Shown: positions 42,185 through 52,021 of the stretch, piece after piece | Position numbering within the stretch: position 1 is the stretch's first letter | How the letters are laid out: every line of letters begins with the position of its first letter | From: Prado023 sp963818445 | GTDB lineage: Bacteria > Actinomycetota > Actinomycetes > S36-B12 > CAIYMF01 | Length of the DNA stretch: 64,000 bases | NCBI GenBank assembly: GCA_963818445.1 | Contig: CAWFSG010000020.1 | Span: 62,001-126,000, forward strand | Direction of reading: 5' to 3' | Position numbers and translations under genes: made by a program | Notes under the pieces: model-generated | Seen by the model: only the letters and a program-made list of their open reading frames with translations | The model's database searches: none | What the model was told of the DNA's origin: nothing

Positions 42185-43282
42185 CTACGCCTGCGCGAGC
42201 CCGGCCGAGGCTGCCCCCTCGGTGAGTCCCGCCAATCCGAAGGCCTGCACCGGGCCGAGCGCGCCGGTGCCCTGCAGGCCATGCTCGACCGCGGTCAGCG
42301 CACCCCAGGCCAGGATCCTGAAGGTGAAGTCGTAGGGGTTGGGTCCCTCGAGCTGGATGCGCTGCAGCAGGTCCCCGTTCGCGGCGCGAGCCTCAGCGAC
42401 GATGGAGCAGCCACCACGTGCCCGGCTCGCCTCGTCGGGGCCTCCGGTGGAGCCCTTGACCTGGCTGTGTGCCAGCGCGGTGACGCCCGGGCGGACCCCG
42501 GGCACGCGCATCGCGGCGCTGAGCAGCCCGGTGGCGACCGGCACTGCCTGGATCAACGGCAGCGCCTGCCCGAGGACCACGTTGACCTCGCGCAGCGTGG
42601 GGTGCAGCGCGGGCAGCCCGAAGTGCTCGGAGGCACCCGCGCTGACGCCGACCCGGTGCTTGCCGTTGGCCAGGGTGAACCCGGTGACGCGCGCGCCCAT
42701 GCGCTCGGTTCGCAGCCGCCCACCGCGGTGGGCGAATCCGGGTTCGAGCGCGGCCTGGACCATGCTCGCGCGCGTGCCTCCACTGATCCCGCCCGGACCC
42801 CGGGTGAAGTAGCCGATGTCGATGCTGACAGCGTGCGGGCCGGCCGCCGCCAGGGCGAGCGCGCCGGCGAGGTTCCCCGGCACCCAGTCGAAACCGAACG
42901 CCGTGACCAGGCCTGTGCCGGCCGCCGCGGCGCGTGGTCCGTACCTCTCGAACACGCGCCGGATGAACGACGGCTCACCGGTCGAGTCCAGGTACCAGGC
43001 GCCGCGCTCGATCGCCGCCTCGATCGCCGGGCCACCCCACTGGGTGAACGGCCCCACCGTGGACAGCAGGACATCGCCCGCGCCGACGAGGTCGGTGACG
43101 GACTGCGGCCGTCCGACGTCGGCGACGCGGAACTCGAGCCCGCCGAGGTCGTCGGCGAGTTGTTCGAGTCGCTCAGCCGACCGCCCGGCCAGGACCGGAC
43201 GGGCGCCGCGCGCCACCAGCTCACGCGCGGTCTGCTCCCCGGTGTACCCGGTTGCTCCGAACACCACGATCCGAGCGCTCAC
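42185..43282 (-). CDS. saccharopine dehydrogenase-like/trans-acting enoyl reductase-like protein
   Basis: This 365-residue protein begins with an NAD(P)-binding motif 'IVVFGATGYTGEQTARELVA' and 'PVLAGRSAERLEQLADDLG', followed by 'LLSTVGPFTQWGGPAIEAAI' and 'YLDSTGEPSFIRRVFERYG', the pattern shared by bacterial saccharopine dehydrogenase-like proteins and mycobacterial trans-acting enoyl reductases. True lysine metabolism is unlikely without partner genes; lipid or ketone reduction is a better guess. GTG 43282 is the start. It is a single gene upstream of nothing on its strand. Confidence 0.82.
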   Translation of the reverse strand: MSARIVVFGATGYTGEQTARELVARGARPVLAGRSAERLEQLADDLGGLEFRVADVGRPQSVTDLVGAGDVLLSTVGPFTQWGGPAIEAAIERGAWYLDSTGEPSFIRRVFERYGPRAAAAGTGLVTAFGFDWVPGNLAGALALAAAGPHAVSIDIGYFTRGPGGISGGTRASMVQAALEPGFAHRGGRLRTERMGARVTGFTLANGKHRVGVSAGASEHFGLPALHPTLREVNVVLGQALPLIQAVPVATGLLSAAMRVPGVRPGVTALAHSQVKGSTGGPDEASRARGGCSIVAEARAANGDLLQRIQLEGPNPYDFTFRILAWGALTAVEHGLQGTGALGPVQAFGLAGLTEGAASAGLAQA

Positions 43283-43470
43283 GGCCTCACACCCCTCGAC
43301 ACATGGTGGGGCGACGCCACCACGTCGCACCAGCGGGTCGTCCTGCCTGAAATGTCCGGACCCTGGAGCATCCTGGACGGCGACGACCCGTCGGGCCGTC
43401 TGGGGGCAGGCTAGGACATCGTGGCCCACCCGCGCGTCGGGGGCTCCCCGAGTCCTACTCCGTGCGCTGA

Positions 43471-44800
43471 AAGGGCGCAGATCGACTGCTGGCTCGCGGA
43501 CTGATCATCTCGCGGACCGGGGGCTCGGGGGAGACCTTCCCCGATCCGCTGCGCCCTCTCGAGGAGGACCTGTGGCTCGACCCGCTGCGATCAGGCATCA
43601 GCTCGGCGATCACGGTGGTCGGTGCCTGGCCCCGGCGGACCGTGGCCACCTCGCCGTTGGTGACCACCGTCCGCGGCCGCGTGGCCTGCGACCTCGACCT
43701 GCTTGGTGCCTCGCCGTTCCCCCACTCGGGATGGCGGTGGCTGGATCCGAGGGTCCCTGCGCGCAGGCTGGCCAGCGCGTGGCGGGTCGGTCGGCTCCGT
43801 GCCGTCCTCCCGGATCTCGCAGACGAGGTGGGCCGTCGGGTGGATGGGGAGCTTGCCGGGCTCGGCCCTCTGTCTGACCTCGGTGACGCCGAGCTCCTCG
43901 AGGTCCTGTGCCGGGTGCGTGCCCACCTGGCTGCGGTGCACGGCCACGAGGTCCTCGCCGGGACCCTGCTCCAACGGGAGGCCGCGAGCACCGGTGCCGG
44001 CGTCGCGATGTCCGTGGTTCGACGGGGCCGTGCGCTGGGTCTGGCCGACGACGAGATCGTGGCGCGCTGGCCCGTTGCGCTTGCCTTGACCGCGCCGCGG
44101 ATCGGGGCTCCCGGTTCCCTGCCGCCCACCGTCGACCCGGCCCCTGGCGAACCGGACGCCGCGGTGGCCACATCGTCGCTCGTGGCCGGCCTGCCGCCGC
44201 GGGAGGCCCTGCGACTGCGCGCCCGGTGGCTCCAGGAGCTGTCGGCGCGAGTCGCAGCCGTCCTTGCACAGCGGTTGGCCACGGACCTGCGGATCCCCTC
44301 GACCGAGTCCCTGGTCCACCTGCACCTGGGCGAGCTCGAGGACGTGGTCTCCGGCTGGCCGGCACCGCCGGACCTCGCGACGCGTTCACTGGCTCCCGGG
44401 CCGCCCCTGCCCTCGTGCTTCCGCCTGACCGTCGGAGGGCAGGCCGGTTCGGGTGCAACTGGCCGGAGCGCACCGCCCGGGTGGACGCGGCGCCGCGCAG
44501 GGCCGAGCCCAGGGCCGTGTCGTCCACGACGCGGCCGTCGCGGCACCCGGCGATGTCCTGGTGACGCGCACCCTCGACCCGCGCCTTGCGGGATGGTTGC
44601 CGCGCCTGGGGGCGGTGGTCTCCGAGACGGGCAGCGTGCTGAGCCACCTGGCGATCCTGGCGCGGGAGTACGGCGTGCCGACCGTGGTCGGCGTGCACGA
44701 CGCTGTCGAGCGCTTCCCGGTCGGGCAACAGCTCCTCGTCGACGGCACGACGGGCGAGGTGCTGGCCCTCGGCGAGGGCTCGGGGGGTGAACCCGGATGA
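43471..44800 (+). pseudogene. PEP-utilizing-enzyme mobile-domain protein, 5'-truncated and frameshifted
   Basis: Protein-like sequence starts right after an in-frame stop (43468-43470) with 'ARGLIISRTGGSGETFPDPL' and continues through helical sequence to about 44430; the first usable start codon inside it is GTG 43615. The last part, 'GDVLVTRTLDPRLAGWLPRL' and 'ETGSVLSHLAILAREYGVPT', is the swivelling phosphohistidine domain of PEP synthase/PPDK-like enzymes with the His in 'SHLAIL', but it lies in the next frame. Removing one G near 44434 joins them. The N-terminal ATP-grasp domain is absent, so a complete phosphotransferase cannot be made. Its stop overlaps the next start (ATGA). Confidence 0.7.
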
Positions 44801-45711
44801 ACCACTCACTGGTGCATCGACTGGGTCGGCTGCTGTCTGGGGCGGTCCTGGTTGCCTCGGGGAGCTACGTCTTCATCTACCTGGTCCGGTGGGAGTGGAA
44901 CCGAGCGCTGATCGCGGGGCTCTTCTTCCTGGCCGCCGAGCTGGTCCTCATCGCCGACGTGCTCGTCGCCCGGGTCGGGGGCCTCGGCCGCCAGATCGAG
45001 CAGGAGCGCGCGCGGGAGCAGACCACGGCGCTGGCCGCCCGCCTGCGGGCCAACCGCCCGGACTCACCGGGTCCGTTCGCCTGGCTGGCCCCGGACCGTG
45101 ACCGGCTGGACGTGTTCCTGCCGGTCCTGATCGGTGCCGGCGTGGTCCTGTCCGCGGTGGCCTACCTGGTGGAGCAGGTGTCGCGGGTCACGGCGGTCCC
45201 CGTGGCCGAGCACGAACTGGCTCGGGGCCTGTCCACGATGGCCCTGCCGATCGAGGGCCTGTCGCCGCTGGGCCGGCTGCCGGAGCTGCCCGCTGGCCCA
45301 GTCGCGCCCCCGCGTGCGGGACGGGTGTGGCGGTGGATGACCGCCGGTGGGATGGTCGCGGTCCTCGCCGCGGGCATCCTGGTCATGTTCCAGCTGCTCC
45401 TGAGCACGCCCGAGCCTCCCGACCCGGGTCGCAGCGTGATCGTGGACATGGTCGTGATGCGCCGGAACCTCGAACAGCACGAACTCGACGTGGCGCTCGC
45501 CCTGTGGTCGGTGTGCCGCGTCAGGATGCCGCAGGAGGTGCAACTGGACTCCCTGGAGCCCACTGACCCGTCCGACCCGGCGAGGCTGCGCCTGACCATG
45601 AGCCCCGCGCCCGGGGAGTCCGACACCAAGGAGTTCGTCGGCTGCGTGCAGGACGCGCTCATCGAGCGGGTCCGGACCTACGTCCTTGCCGTCGATGACA
45701 CCGCCTACTGA
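44797..45711 (+). CDS. conserved membrane protein of unknown function
   Basis: The 304-residue protein has two hydrophobic segments near the N terminus ('GAVLVASGSYVFIYLV', 'ALIAGLFFLAAELVLIADVL'), a third around residue 112 ('VFLPVLIGAGVVLSAVAYLV') and a fourth at about 185-200 ('MVAVLAAGILVMFQLLL'), then a soluble C-terminal domain of about 100 residues with two cysteines ('LWSVCRVRMP', 'FVGCVQDALI') that could form a disulfide outside the cell. ATG 44797 overlaps the preceding stop, so it is coupled to the PEP-domain gene. Its own stop overlaps the stop region of the metallophosphoesterase gene. No family is recognised. Confidence 0.8.
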   Translation: MNHSLVHRLGRLLSGAVLVASGSYVFIYLVRWEWNRALIAGLFFLAAELVLIADVLVARVGGLGRQIEQERAREQTTALAARLRANRPDSPGPFAWLAPDRDRLDVFLPVLIGAGVVLSAVAYLVEQVSRVTAVPVAEHELARGLSTMALPIEGLSPLGRLPELPAGPVAPPRAGRVWRWMTAGGMVAVLAAGILVMFQLLLSTPEPPDPGRSVIVDMVVMRRNLEQHELDVALALWSVCRVRMPQEVQLDSLEPTDPSDPARLRLTMSPAPGESDTKEFVGCVQDALIERVRTYVLAVDDTAY

Positions 45712-46673
45712 GGGCTGGCCCCGGGGGAGATGACCACTTCGTCGCCGACCTCGGTCGCCGAGCGGTCGGAGCCGATCGCCCTGACGACCATGCGGTCGGG
45801 GTAGACCCCGATGTCCAGGAAGTGCAGCCACGCGAAGGACTGTTCAGTGAACCAATCCCGGCCGGTGCGCCTGGTCCCGGACCCGGCACCCGAGACGATG
45901 TAGGTCACCCCCTTGATGACCTTGGAACGCTGGTAGTCATGGTCGTGACCGGACAGGACGAGCTGGACGCCGTTCTCGATGAAGATCGGCTCGAGAACCC
46001 GGCGTATCTCGGTGCTCGAGCCCTGGTATCCGGCCGAGTAGAGGGGGTGGTGCAGGGCGACCACCTTCCACGTGGCATCGCTGGCAGCCAGGGTGCGCTC
46101 CAGCCACTGCACCTGCGTGGCATCCAGTGCGTTCGAGTCAAGCCCGACGAGCAGCAGGTCATCGAACGTCCTGGCCCAGTACCGCCCCTCCATCCCCATC
46201 GCCGCCATCTGGGCGTCGCCGTGGCCCTCGAGGACGTCATGGTTGCCAAGGATGGCCAGCAGCCCGACGCCGCGGTCCAGGAGCCCGCTGAACGGCCCGA
46301 AGACCGTGTCGGGCAGCTTCTCGGGGTCACCGTTCCAGTACACGTTGTCGCCGAGCAGGAGCAGGTCGTCGTAGGGCTGGATCGCGTGGATGCGGGCCAT
46401 CGTTGCCCCGGTGGTGTCCAGCCGACCTCCGCTGTCGCCCACGTCCCCGGCCACGGCCAGGTGCCATTCGGGAGCCGGTCGGAGGGGCTCGTAGGCGCTC
46501 AGCTCGGTCGGGGGGCCGACCCAATGCGTCAGCCGCGACAGGGTCTGCCGCGGGAACACGATGAACGCGCCGGCGACAGCCGCCACCACGACGGCGAGGA
46601 CGACGAGCCCGGCGACCCGCCACCGTCGTCCCGCCCGGGACGCGGCACCGACCGACCCACGGCCTTCACCCAC
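45705..46673 (-). CDS. membrane-anchored calcineurin-like metallophosphoesterase
   Basis: This 322-residue protein has an N-terminal helix 'VAGLVVLAVVVAAVAGAFIV' that should anchor it with the catalytic domain outside. Metal-binding motifs are in order: 'AVAGDVGDSGG', 'LLLGDNVYWNG', 'AILGNHDVLEG', 'VALHHPLYSAG' and 'VLSGHDHDYQR' (GHxH). This set resembles purple-acid-phosphatase-like and acid-phosphatase-type enzymes. The substrate is unknown. GTG 46673 is chosen as the first start before the anchor helix. It is convergent with the membrane protein, their ends overlapping by 7 bases, and lies downstream of the second sulfatase, so together they could release sulfate and phosphate from exogenous esters. 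Confidence 0.88.
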   Translation of the reverse strand: MGEGRGSVGAASRAGRRWRVAGLVVLAVVVAAVAGAFIVFPRQTLSRLTHWVGPPTELSAYEPLRPAPEWHLAVAGDVGDSGGRLDTTGATMARIHAIQPYDDLLLLGDNVYWNGDPEKLPDTVFGPFSGLLDRGVGLLAILGNHDVLEGHGDAQMAAMGMEGRYWARTFDDLLLVGLDSNALDATQVQWLERTLAASDATWKVVALHHPLYSAGYQGSSTEIRRVLEPIFIENGVQLVLSGHDHDYQRSKVIKGVTYIVSGAGSGTRRTGRDWFTEQSFAWLHFLDIGVYPDRMVVRAIGSDRSATEVGDEVVISPGASPQ

Positions 46674-46827
46674 ACCTTGATCATCTCGCCACCCATCGGC
46701 GCGAACGAGGGCACAAAGCCCCACGTTCGACGGGGAGGGCCCGAGGGACGTCTGCGCGCAACCTCCTGCCGTTCGGCTCTGGATCTGAACCCACGCCGGG
46801 TGTTCTGTGGAAGCCTGCGGGCCATCG

Positions 46828-49183
46828 TCACTGGCGGGCGAGGGCCACCGACAGTCGCAGTTGCGGGTCGAGCAGGTGGCTGAAGTCGGTGGCTCCGTCG
46901 GCGATCTCGAGCAGCACGCTCTCGACGCTGCCCGTGAACGCGCTGTCCTCGGCGCGGTAGTCGTCGCTGACCGGGAGGCCGCTGTCGTGTCCGACGTCGC
47001 ACGTCTCGTCCAGGGAGAAGACCAGGGGCACCGTTGCCTCGAGCCTGCCTTCGCCGACAGTCGTCCCCGTCCACCTTGAGGGTCACGCTGCCGCCACGGC
47101 CCGGTCCGCCACCGTCGTAGTCGAAGACCATGACGACTCGGCGCCGTCCGGGAGCCAGGGGATGGGAACCGACGACCTTGGTGGACTGCATCCCCATCAG
47201 GTTGTAGCAGTACGCCGGAGTGCCGTCGCTGCGCAGGTAGAGGCTCCATCCCCCGAAGGCGCCTCCTTGGGACACGATGACCCCGGAAGCGCCGCCCTCG
47301 GGGACGTCGACGTCTGCGGCCACGGCATGGGAGACGTTCTTGAGGTTGATCACGGTGGCCTCGGTGAGCCGGGCCATCCCGCCGTACAGGAGCTGGGATC
47401 GCCCGGAGATCAGTTCCGGGCGGCCGGAGATCTTGGCGTCGAACCGTTCGACGCGGCGATCGTCCAGGGGCAGCACGTTGTACGTGCGCGCCTCGGACAG
47501 GAAGAGCTCCTGGAGCTCGTGGAGCTTGTCGGGCATCTGACCGGCCAGGTCGTTGGCCTGGGTCCAGTCCCCGGGCGCGTACAGCTCCCACACGTCGTCG
47601 GTGAAGTCCGGCAGCTCAGCCATCGCGATCCACGGCGTCGCGTGCTTGGTGACCGCGGTCCACCCCTCGTGGTAGATCCCGCGGTTCCCACCGATCTCGA
47701 AGTACTGGGTGGTGTGCCGGTCGTCGGCGTGCTGCTCGTCGAAGGAGTAGCGCATGGACACCCCGTGCAGGGGATCCTGCGCGACACCGTTCACCTGGTC
47801 CGGGTGGGGCAGCCCGGCGACCTCGAGGATGGTCGGGGCGATGTCGATCACGTGATGGAACTGGTGGCGCAGCTGCCCCGGTTCGCTGATCCCCGCCGGC
47901 CAGTGGACGACGGTCGCATTGCGTGTGCCACCCCAGTGGGAGGCCACCTGCTTGGTCCATTGGTAGGGCGTGTCCATGGCATGCGCCCAGCCGACCGAGA
48001 AGTGGTTGTACGCATCCGGCGTGCCCAGCTGGTCGATCCGGGAGGCCAGGAACTCCGGGGTCTCCAGGGCGGCGGCACCGTTGAAGAACAGGTACTCGTT
48101 GAAGCTGCCGTTGATGTGCCCCTCGGCAGAGGCCCCGTTGTCGCCGAGGATGTAGAACACCAGCGTGTTGTCCAGGGAGTCGAGCGCCTCGAGGGCATCG
48201 ACCAGGCGACCGATGTGGTGGTCGGTGTGCTCCAGGAATCCGGCGTAGACCTCCATCTGCCGGGCCAGGACCGGCTTGAGGGCGTCGGGCATGTCGTCCC
48301 AGGCGGGGATCTCGTCATGTCGGGCAGTGAGTTCCGCGTCCTGGGGCACAATGCCCCGGCGCTGCTGCTCGGCGAACGTGCGCTCGCGCAGGGCGTCCCA
48401 GCCGTCGTCGAACTGCCCGCGGTACTTGTCGGCCCACTCGAGCGGGACGTGGTGCGGGGCGTGGGTCGCGCCGGGTGCGAAGTACATGAAGAACGGGTGG
48501 TCCGGCTTCAGGGCCGTCAGCTGACGCACCCACGCGATCGCGCGGTCGGTCATGTCCTCGGTGAAGTGGTAGCCCTCGTCGGCGCTGCGGTCCGCCTCGA
48601 TGGGCGTCGTTCCGTTGTAGAGCGCCGGTGCGTACTGGTTGGTCTCCCCGCCCAGGAACCCGAAGAAGTGCTCGAAGCCGCCACCACCGGTGGGCCACGC
48701 GTCGAAGGGGCCGACCGGGCTGGTCTGCCACACTGGGACCTCGTGGCACTTGCCGAACTGCGCGGTCGCGTAGCCGTTGAGGCGCAGGACCTCCGCCAGG
48801 GGTGCCGCCGACTGGGGCCGCACCGAGGTGTAGCCCGGGATCGACGTGGCGATCTCGGTGATCGCGCCCATCCCGACCGCATGGTGGTTGCGGCCGGTGA
48901 GCAGCGCCTGCCGGGTCGGTGCGCACAGCGCCGCCGTGTGGAACCTGGAGTAGGACAGGCCATTGCGGGCCAGCCGCTCGGCGTTGGGAGTCCGACACGG
49001 CCCACCGAAGGCACTGGCTGCACCGAAGCCGACGTCATCGAGCAGGATCACGAGGACGTTCGGCGCACCCTTCGGCGGCTCGACCGGCCGGATCGGCTCA
49101 TAGACCGCCCGCGGGTCCTTGGCGTCCTCATAGATCGGACCGGCGTAGGGCTTGTCAGGGATGGGCAGAACAGCGCGGTCCAC
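46828..49183 (-). CDS. arylsulfatase (AtsA/AtsD-like), one frame break near the C terminus
   Basis: This is a sulfatase of about 784 residues. The metal-binding start is 'PNVLVILLDDVGFGAASAFG', the formylglycine signature is C87 in 'ALCAPTRQALLTGRNHHAVG', and 'GATHAPHHVPLEWADKYRGQ' and 'FYILGDNGASAEGHINGSFN' follow. It shares these blocks with the fused sulfatase at 25774 but lacks the DUF1269 part. At about 47069 an extra G in GACGGGGACGAC breaks the frame; dropping it restores 'VDGTTVGEGRLEATV' and the ending 'LDPQLRLSVALARQ'. Unrepaired, the frame would run to 46529 across the next gene's start. The length agrees with mycobacterial AtsA/AtsD. GTG 49183 is the start; no signal peptide is seen. 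Confidence 0.87.
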
Positions 49184-49362
49184 TGCGTCTCTCCTTCAGC
49201 CGAGCGGAGGAAGTTCAGGAAGTCCGGCGCTGGAGTGGCGGTGAGGTGTCACGTCGATCGGCTCCCTCGCACCCCGCTGGCACGCCCGTGTGCGGCATTC
49301 AACCACGGCTGCATGCATCGCGCGCCCTCTCGCCGTGCGGCTGCTGGCCCGGGTCGTTGGGG

Positions 49363-50322
49363 CTAGCCGAGGTGCAGTGGCGTCACCCATGCCTCGGTGG
49401 CGACGCGCACCGACATCCCGGCGCGTTCGTAGAGTCCAAGAGCCCCTGTCGTGTTCTCGCCATCGACGTCCAGCTTGGCGGTGGCGTAGCCGGCCGCCGC
49501 CAGATCGCGGAAGGACCGGCGCAGCAGGGCCGTTGCCGCCCCCCGCCCCCGGCCCCGGCGGCGCACCCCGATCGGCCCGATGTAGCCCTCGCCGTCGCCG
49601 AAGTCGGAGTTGACCAAGCCCGCGACCGGCCCGTCGGCGTCCTCCAGCATGTAGCTCGCGTGCGACAGGACGACCTTGTCGGACAGCATGTGGTGCCACT
49701 GATCCGGTGGCAGGCCGTCACCGTGGTGGTCGGCGAAGGCGTCGGCCATCACCGCGATCGCGGGCTCCACGACCCCGGTTTCGTCGAATGTCCGCATCGT
49801 CATGCCCTCGGGCCATCCGACGTCCGGGAAGGGTCCATCTGTCAGGTCGATGGCCAGCTCGAAGTAGGTGCGCAGCAATGTCCAGCCGAGCCCGCGCACA
49901 TGGTCGCGCAACCCCGTGTCGCGGGTGGGGACGCCCAATCCGAACACCCTCTCGACATGTGGATCGGCATCCGTGAGGCGGGCGCGCGCGGCGTCCTGGA
50001 GGGCCCTGATCAGGGCGTCGATGGCTGCGGATCGGTCGCCCGGGGACAGGCCCAGGTCGACGATGATCGGGCAGACGACCTCGCTCATCGGTGGCCAGGC
50101 CTGCAGCATGGCGCCACCAAGGACCCGGTCCCCGGCGACGATGAGCGGGTCGTCCCGCTCGGGATCCCGCTGGGGTCGCGTGAGCCCCATCTCCAGCAGC
50201 TCAGCGGTGACGTAGCCGGTCCGGCCGTACAGCGCGGACCACGTCTGATCGCTCAGCGCGACCAGCGCGGGGATGTCGGCAAGGGTCTCCTGGCGCAGGG
50301 ACATCCCGGACGGCAACTCCAT
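49363..50322 (-). CDS. tandem GNAT acetyltransferase-like protein
   Basis: The 319-residue protein contains two GNAT-like halves. The second has a clear acetyl-CoA loop, 'GVRRRGRGRGAATALLRRSF' (R-x-x-G-x-G/A), preceded by 'GYIGPIGV' and followed by 'ALGLYERAGM'. The first half ('MSLRQETLADIPALVALSDQ') is degenerate at the same loop. This two-domain layout is shared with mycothiol synthase and many uncharacterised actinobacterial proteins. The substrate is unknown. ATG 50322 gives a normal N terminus; GTG 50346 is possible. It is divergent from the hydrolase at 50448. Confidence 0.82.
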   Translation of the reverse strand: MELPSGMSLRQETLADIPALVALSDQTWSALYGRTGYVTAELLEMGLTRPQRDPERDDPLIVAGDRVLGGAMLQAWPPMSEVVCPIIVDLGLSPGDRSAAIDALIRALQDAARARLTDADPHVERVFGLGVPTRDTGLRDHVRGLGWTLLRTYFELAIDLTDGPFPDVGWPEGMTMRTFDETGVVEPAIAVMADAFADHHGDGLPPDQWHHMLSDKVVLSHASYMLEDADGPVAGLVNSDFGDGEGYIGPIGVRRRGRGRGAATALLRRSFRDLAAAGYATAKLDVDGENTTGALGLYERAGMSVRVATEAWVTPLHLG

Positions 50323-50447
50323 GTCGCGAAGTGTGCGCCGCGACACGATGGCGTGTCGCGCCCGCCGTTCGCCGTCGGGTTGTCCAGCAACGGGCGAGCC
50401 GCATCGCGCCGCTGGTCGAGGCCACCTCCTGAGGCCAGACTGTCACC

Positions 50448-51137
50448 ATGGCACCCACCCACGAGAGCGTCTCCGTGGCCAGCGAGGACCGGCTCCTGGC
50501 TGGCTCGATCGTCGCCAGCGGTGCTCCGAGCGGGGCGGGCGTGCTCTTCGTCCACGGGTTGGGCAGCAGCCGGACGACCAACCTCGAGCGCGCCGAGGCA
50601 CTGTGCAGGGCCAGTTCGGCGACGTGCGTGGCGATCGACCTTGGGGGGCATGGGGACAGCACCGGTCGGCTCACGCAGATGACGCCGCGCCAGAACCTCG
50701 CCGACGTCGTGGCCGGCTACGACGCGCTCCTGTCGGCTCCGGGTGTCGATCCCGCGCGGATCGGGTTGTGCGCGGCGAGCTATGGGGCGTACTTGGCGGT
50801 CCTGCTCACCGCCTTCCGGCCGGTGAGCCGGATGTTGCTGCGCGCCCCGGCCCTCTACGCGGACGACTGCTTCGACCAGGGGCTCGGCCAGCGCAGGCGT
50901 GGTGATCGGGCGACGGCCCCGACGCCCCTGGCCCACCTGGCACTGTTCCCCGGCCCCGTCACGATCGTCGAGTCCGAACTGGACGAGATCATCAGCCGGG
51001 ACACCATCGAGGCCTACCTGGCAGCGCTGCCCAGCGCCGCCCACGTGGTCCAGCCAGGGGCGCGCCACGCCCTGACCGACCCGGCCTGGCGGGCTGACTA
51101 CCAACGGATGGTCGTGGAGTTCTTCACAGGCCTGTGA
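50448..51137 (+). CDS. alpha/beta hydrolase (dienelactone-hydrolase/acyl-CoA-thioesterase-like)
   Basis: This is a 229-residue hydrolase: 'GVLFVHGLGSSRTTNLERAE' (oxyanion strand), 'CVAIDLGGHGDSTGRL', the nucleophile elbow 'GLCAASYGAYLAVLL' with Ser in A-S-Y-G, an acidic residue near 'IVESELDEII' and His in 'QPGARHALTDP'. The C-x-x-S-Y-G elbow differs from the common G-x-S-x-G by an alanine. The substrate is unknown. Its stop overlaps a possible GTG of the next gene, so the two probably form an operon. Confidence 0.82.
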   Translation: MAPTHESVSVASEDRLLAGSIVASGAPSGAGVLFVHGLGSSRTTNLERAEALCRASSATCVAIDLGGHGDSTGRLTQMTPRQNLADVVAGYDALLSAPGVDPARIGLCAASYGAYLAVLLTAFRPVSRMLLRAPALYADDCFDQGLGQRRRGDRATAPTPLAHLALFPGPVTIVESELDEIISRDTIEAYLAALPSAAHVVQPGARHALTDPAWRADYQRMVVEFFTGL

Positions 51138-51217
51138 CCGGAGCAGGTGGCGGTGACCTTCTCCTCTGGCTCTGGCGGTGCGATGGCGTCAGGCTGAAGG
51201 TGAGGAGGGAGGGGCGC

Positions 51218-52021
51218 ATGGGGCGAAGGGACTTCGAGACGATGCTTGGCCGCCATCAAGGAAGCCGTGGAGGCGGACGGGGTGTAGACCCCGATCGGGA
51301 TGTGGACGGATCGCATGGCGGTGATGCAGCCGTTGGCGCAACGCGTCAGTGGCCACTGGTTGCGGTGCTCGTGCTCCTGGCCGCGACCAACCTGCTGAAC
51401 AACGTGGCAGCCCCTGACCTCTACCTGCTCTGGGCCTGCTTGGCCATCGTCGGCCTCGCGCTGCTCGCCAGCGCGGACGGCCTGCACCGGCGTGACTGGG
51501 GGCTGGGAGCCATCGACCGGCGCACTGCCCTGGCAGGGGTGGTCCTCGCCGCAGGCACCGTTGGGGTGATGCTCGTGGGCACCCGGTTGCCCGGCATCTC
51601 CTCGGCGTACCTCGACGAGCGGGTGGTCGGCATGAACGCCGGCCAGCTCGCGTTCGCCGCACTGGTGCGCGCGCCGGTGGGCACCGCGTTCTTCGAGGAA
51701 GTGGCGTTCCGGGGTGTCCTGCTGGCGATGCTCGCGCGGCGGTTCGGACTGGGGTGGGGGGTGGCCGGCTCGTCACTGGCCTTCGGCGTCTGGCACCTGG
51801 CCCCCGCACTGGGCATCGCCGCGGGCAACGCGGCCGTCGGCTCGGTGCTGGGGGACAGCCCCCTGTGGGCCGCAGCCGCCGGAGTGGCCGCAGCCGCCCT
51901 CGCGGGGGCTTTCCTGTGCCTGTTGCGGATCCGCTACGACCACCTGATCGCTCCCCTGGCGGTGCATGTGACCGCCAACAGCGTCGGATACCTGCTGGCC
52001 TGGCTCATGGTGGCGTCCTGA
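51218..52021 (+). CDS. CPBP-family intramembrane glutamic/metallo protease (CAAX-protease-like)
   Basis: The 267-residue membrane protein has about seven hydrophobic segments and the Abi/CPBP motifs: 'FFEEVAFRGVLLAML' (EExxxR), 'SSLAFGVWHLAPAL' (FxxxH) and 'LAVHVTANSVGYLLAW' (HxxxN). Family members cleave substrates within the membrane; in bacteria roles include bacteriocin immunity and peptide processing, and the substrate here is unknown. ATG 51218 follows AGGAGGGAGG; an in-frame GTG at 51134 overlapping the hydrolase stop would add a polar 28-residue leader. It is probably cotranscribed with the hydrolase. Confidence 0.87.
   Translation: MGRRDFETMLGRHQGSRGGGRGVDPDRDVDGSHGGDAAVGATRQWPLVAVLVLLAATNLLNNVAAPDLYLLWACLAIVGLALLASADGLHRRDWGLGAIDRRTALAGVVLAAGTVGVMLVGTRLPGISSAYLDERVVGMNAGQLAFAALVRAPVGTAFFEEVAFRGVLLAMLARRFGLGWGVAGSSLAFGVWHLAPALGIAAGNAAVGSVLGDSPLWAAAAGVAAAALAGAFLCLLRIRYDHLIAPLAVHVTANSVGYLLAWLMVAS

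Noticed and set aside
42130..42200. Short repeat array around GCCTACGCCTACGCCTGCG
   Set aside because: It is a brief run inside the coding end of the saccharopine-dehydrogenase-like gene, not a repeat element or CRISPR.
42017..43414. Long plus-strand open frame opposite the saccharopine-dehydrogenase-like gene
   Set aside because: It is the antisense shadow of a well-supported gene; its composition is valine/glutamine/arginine-rich without any domain.
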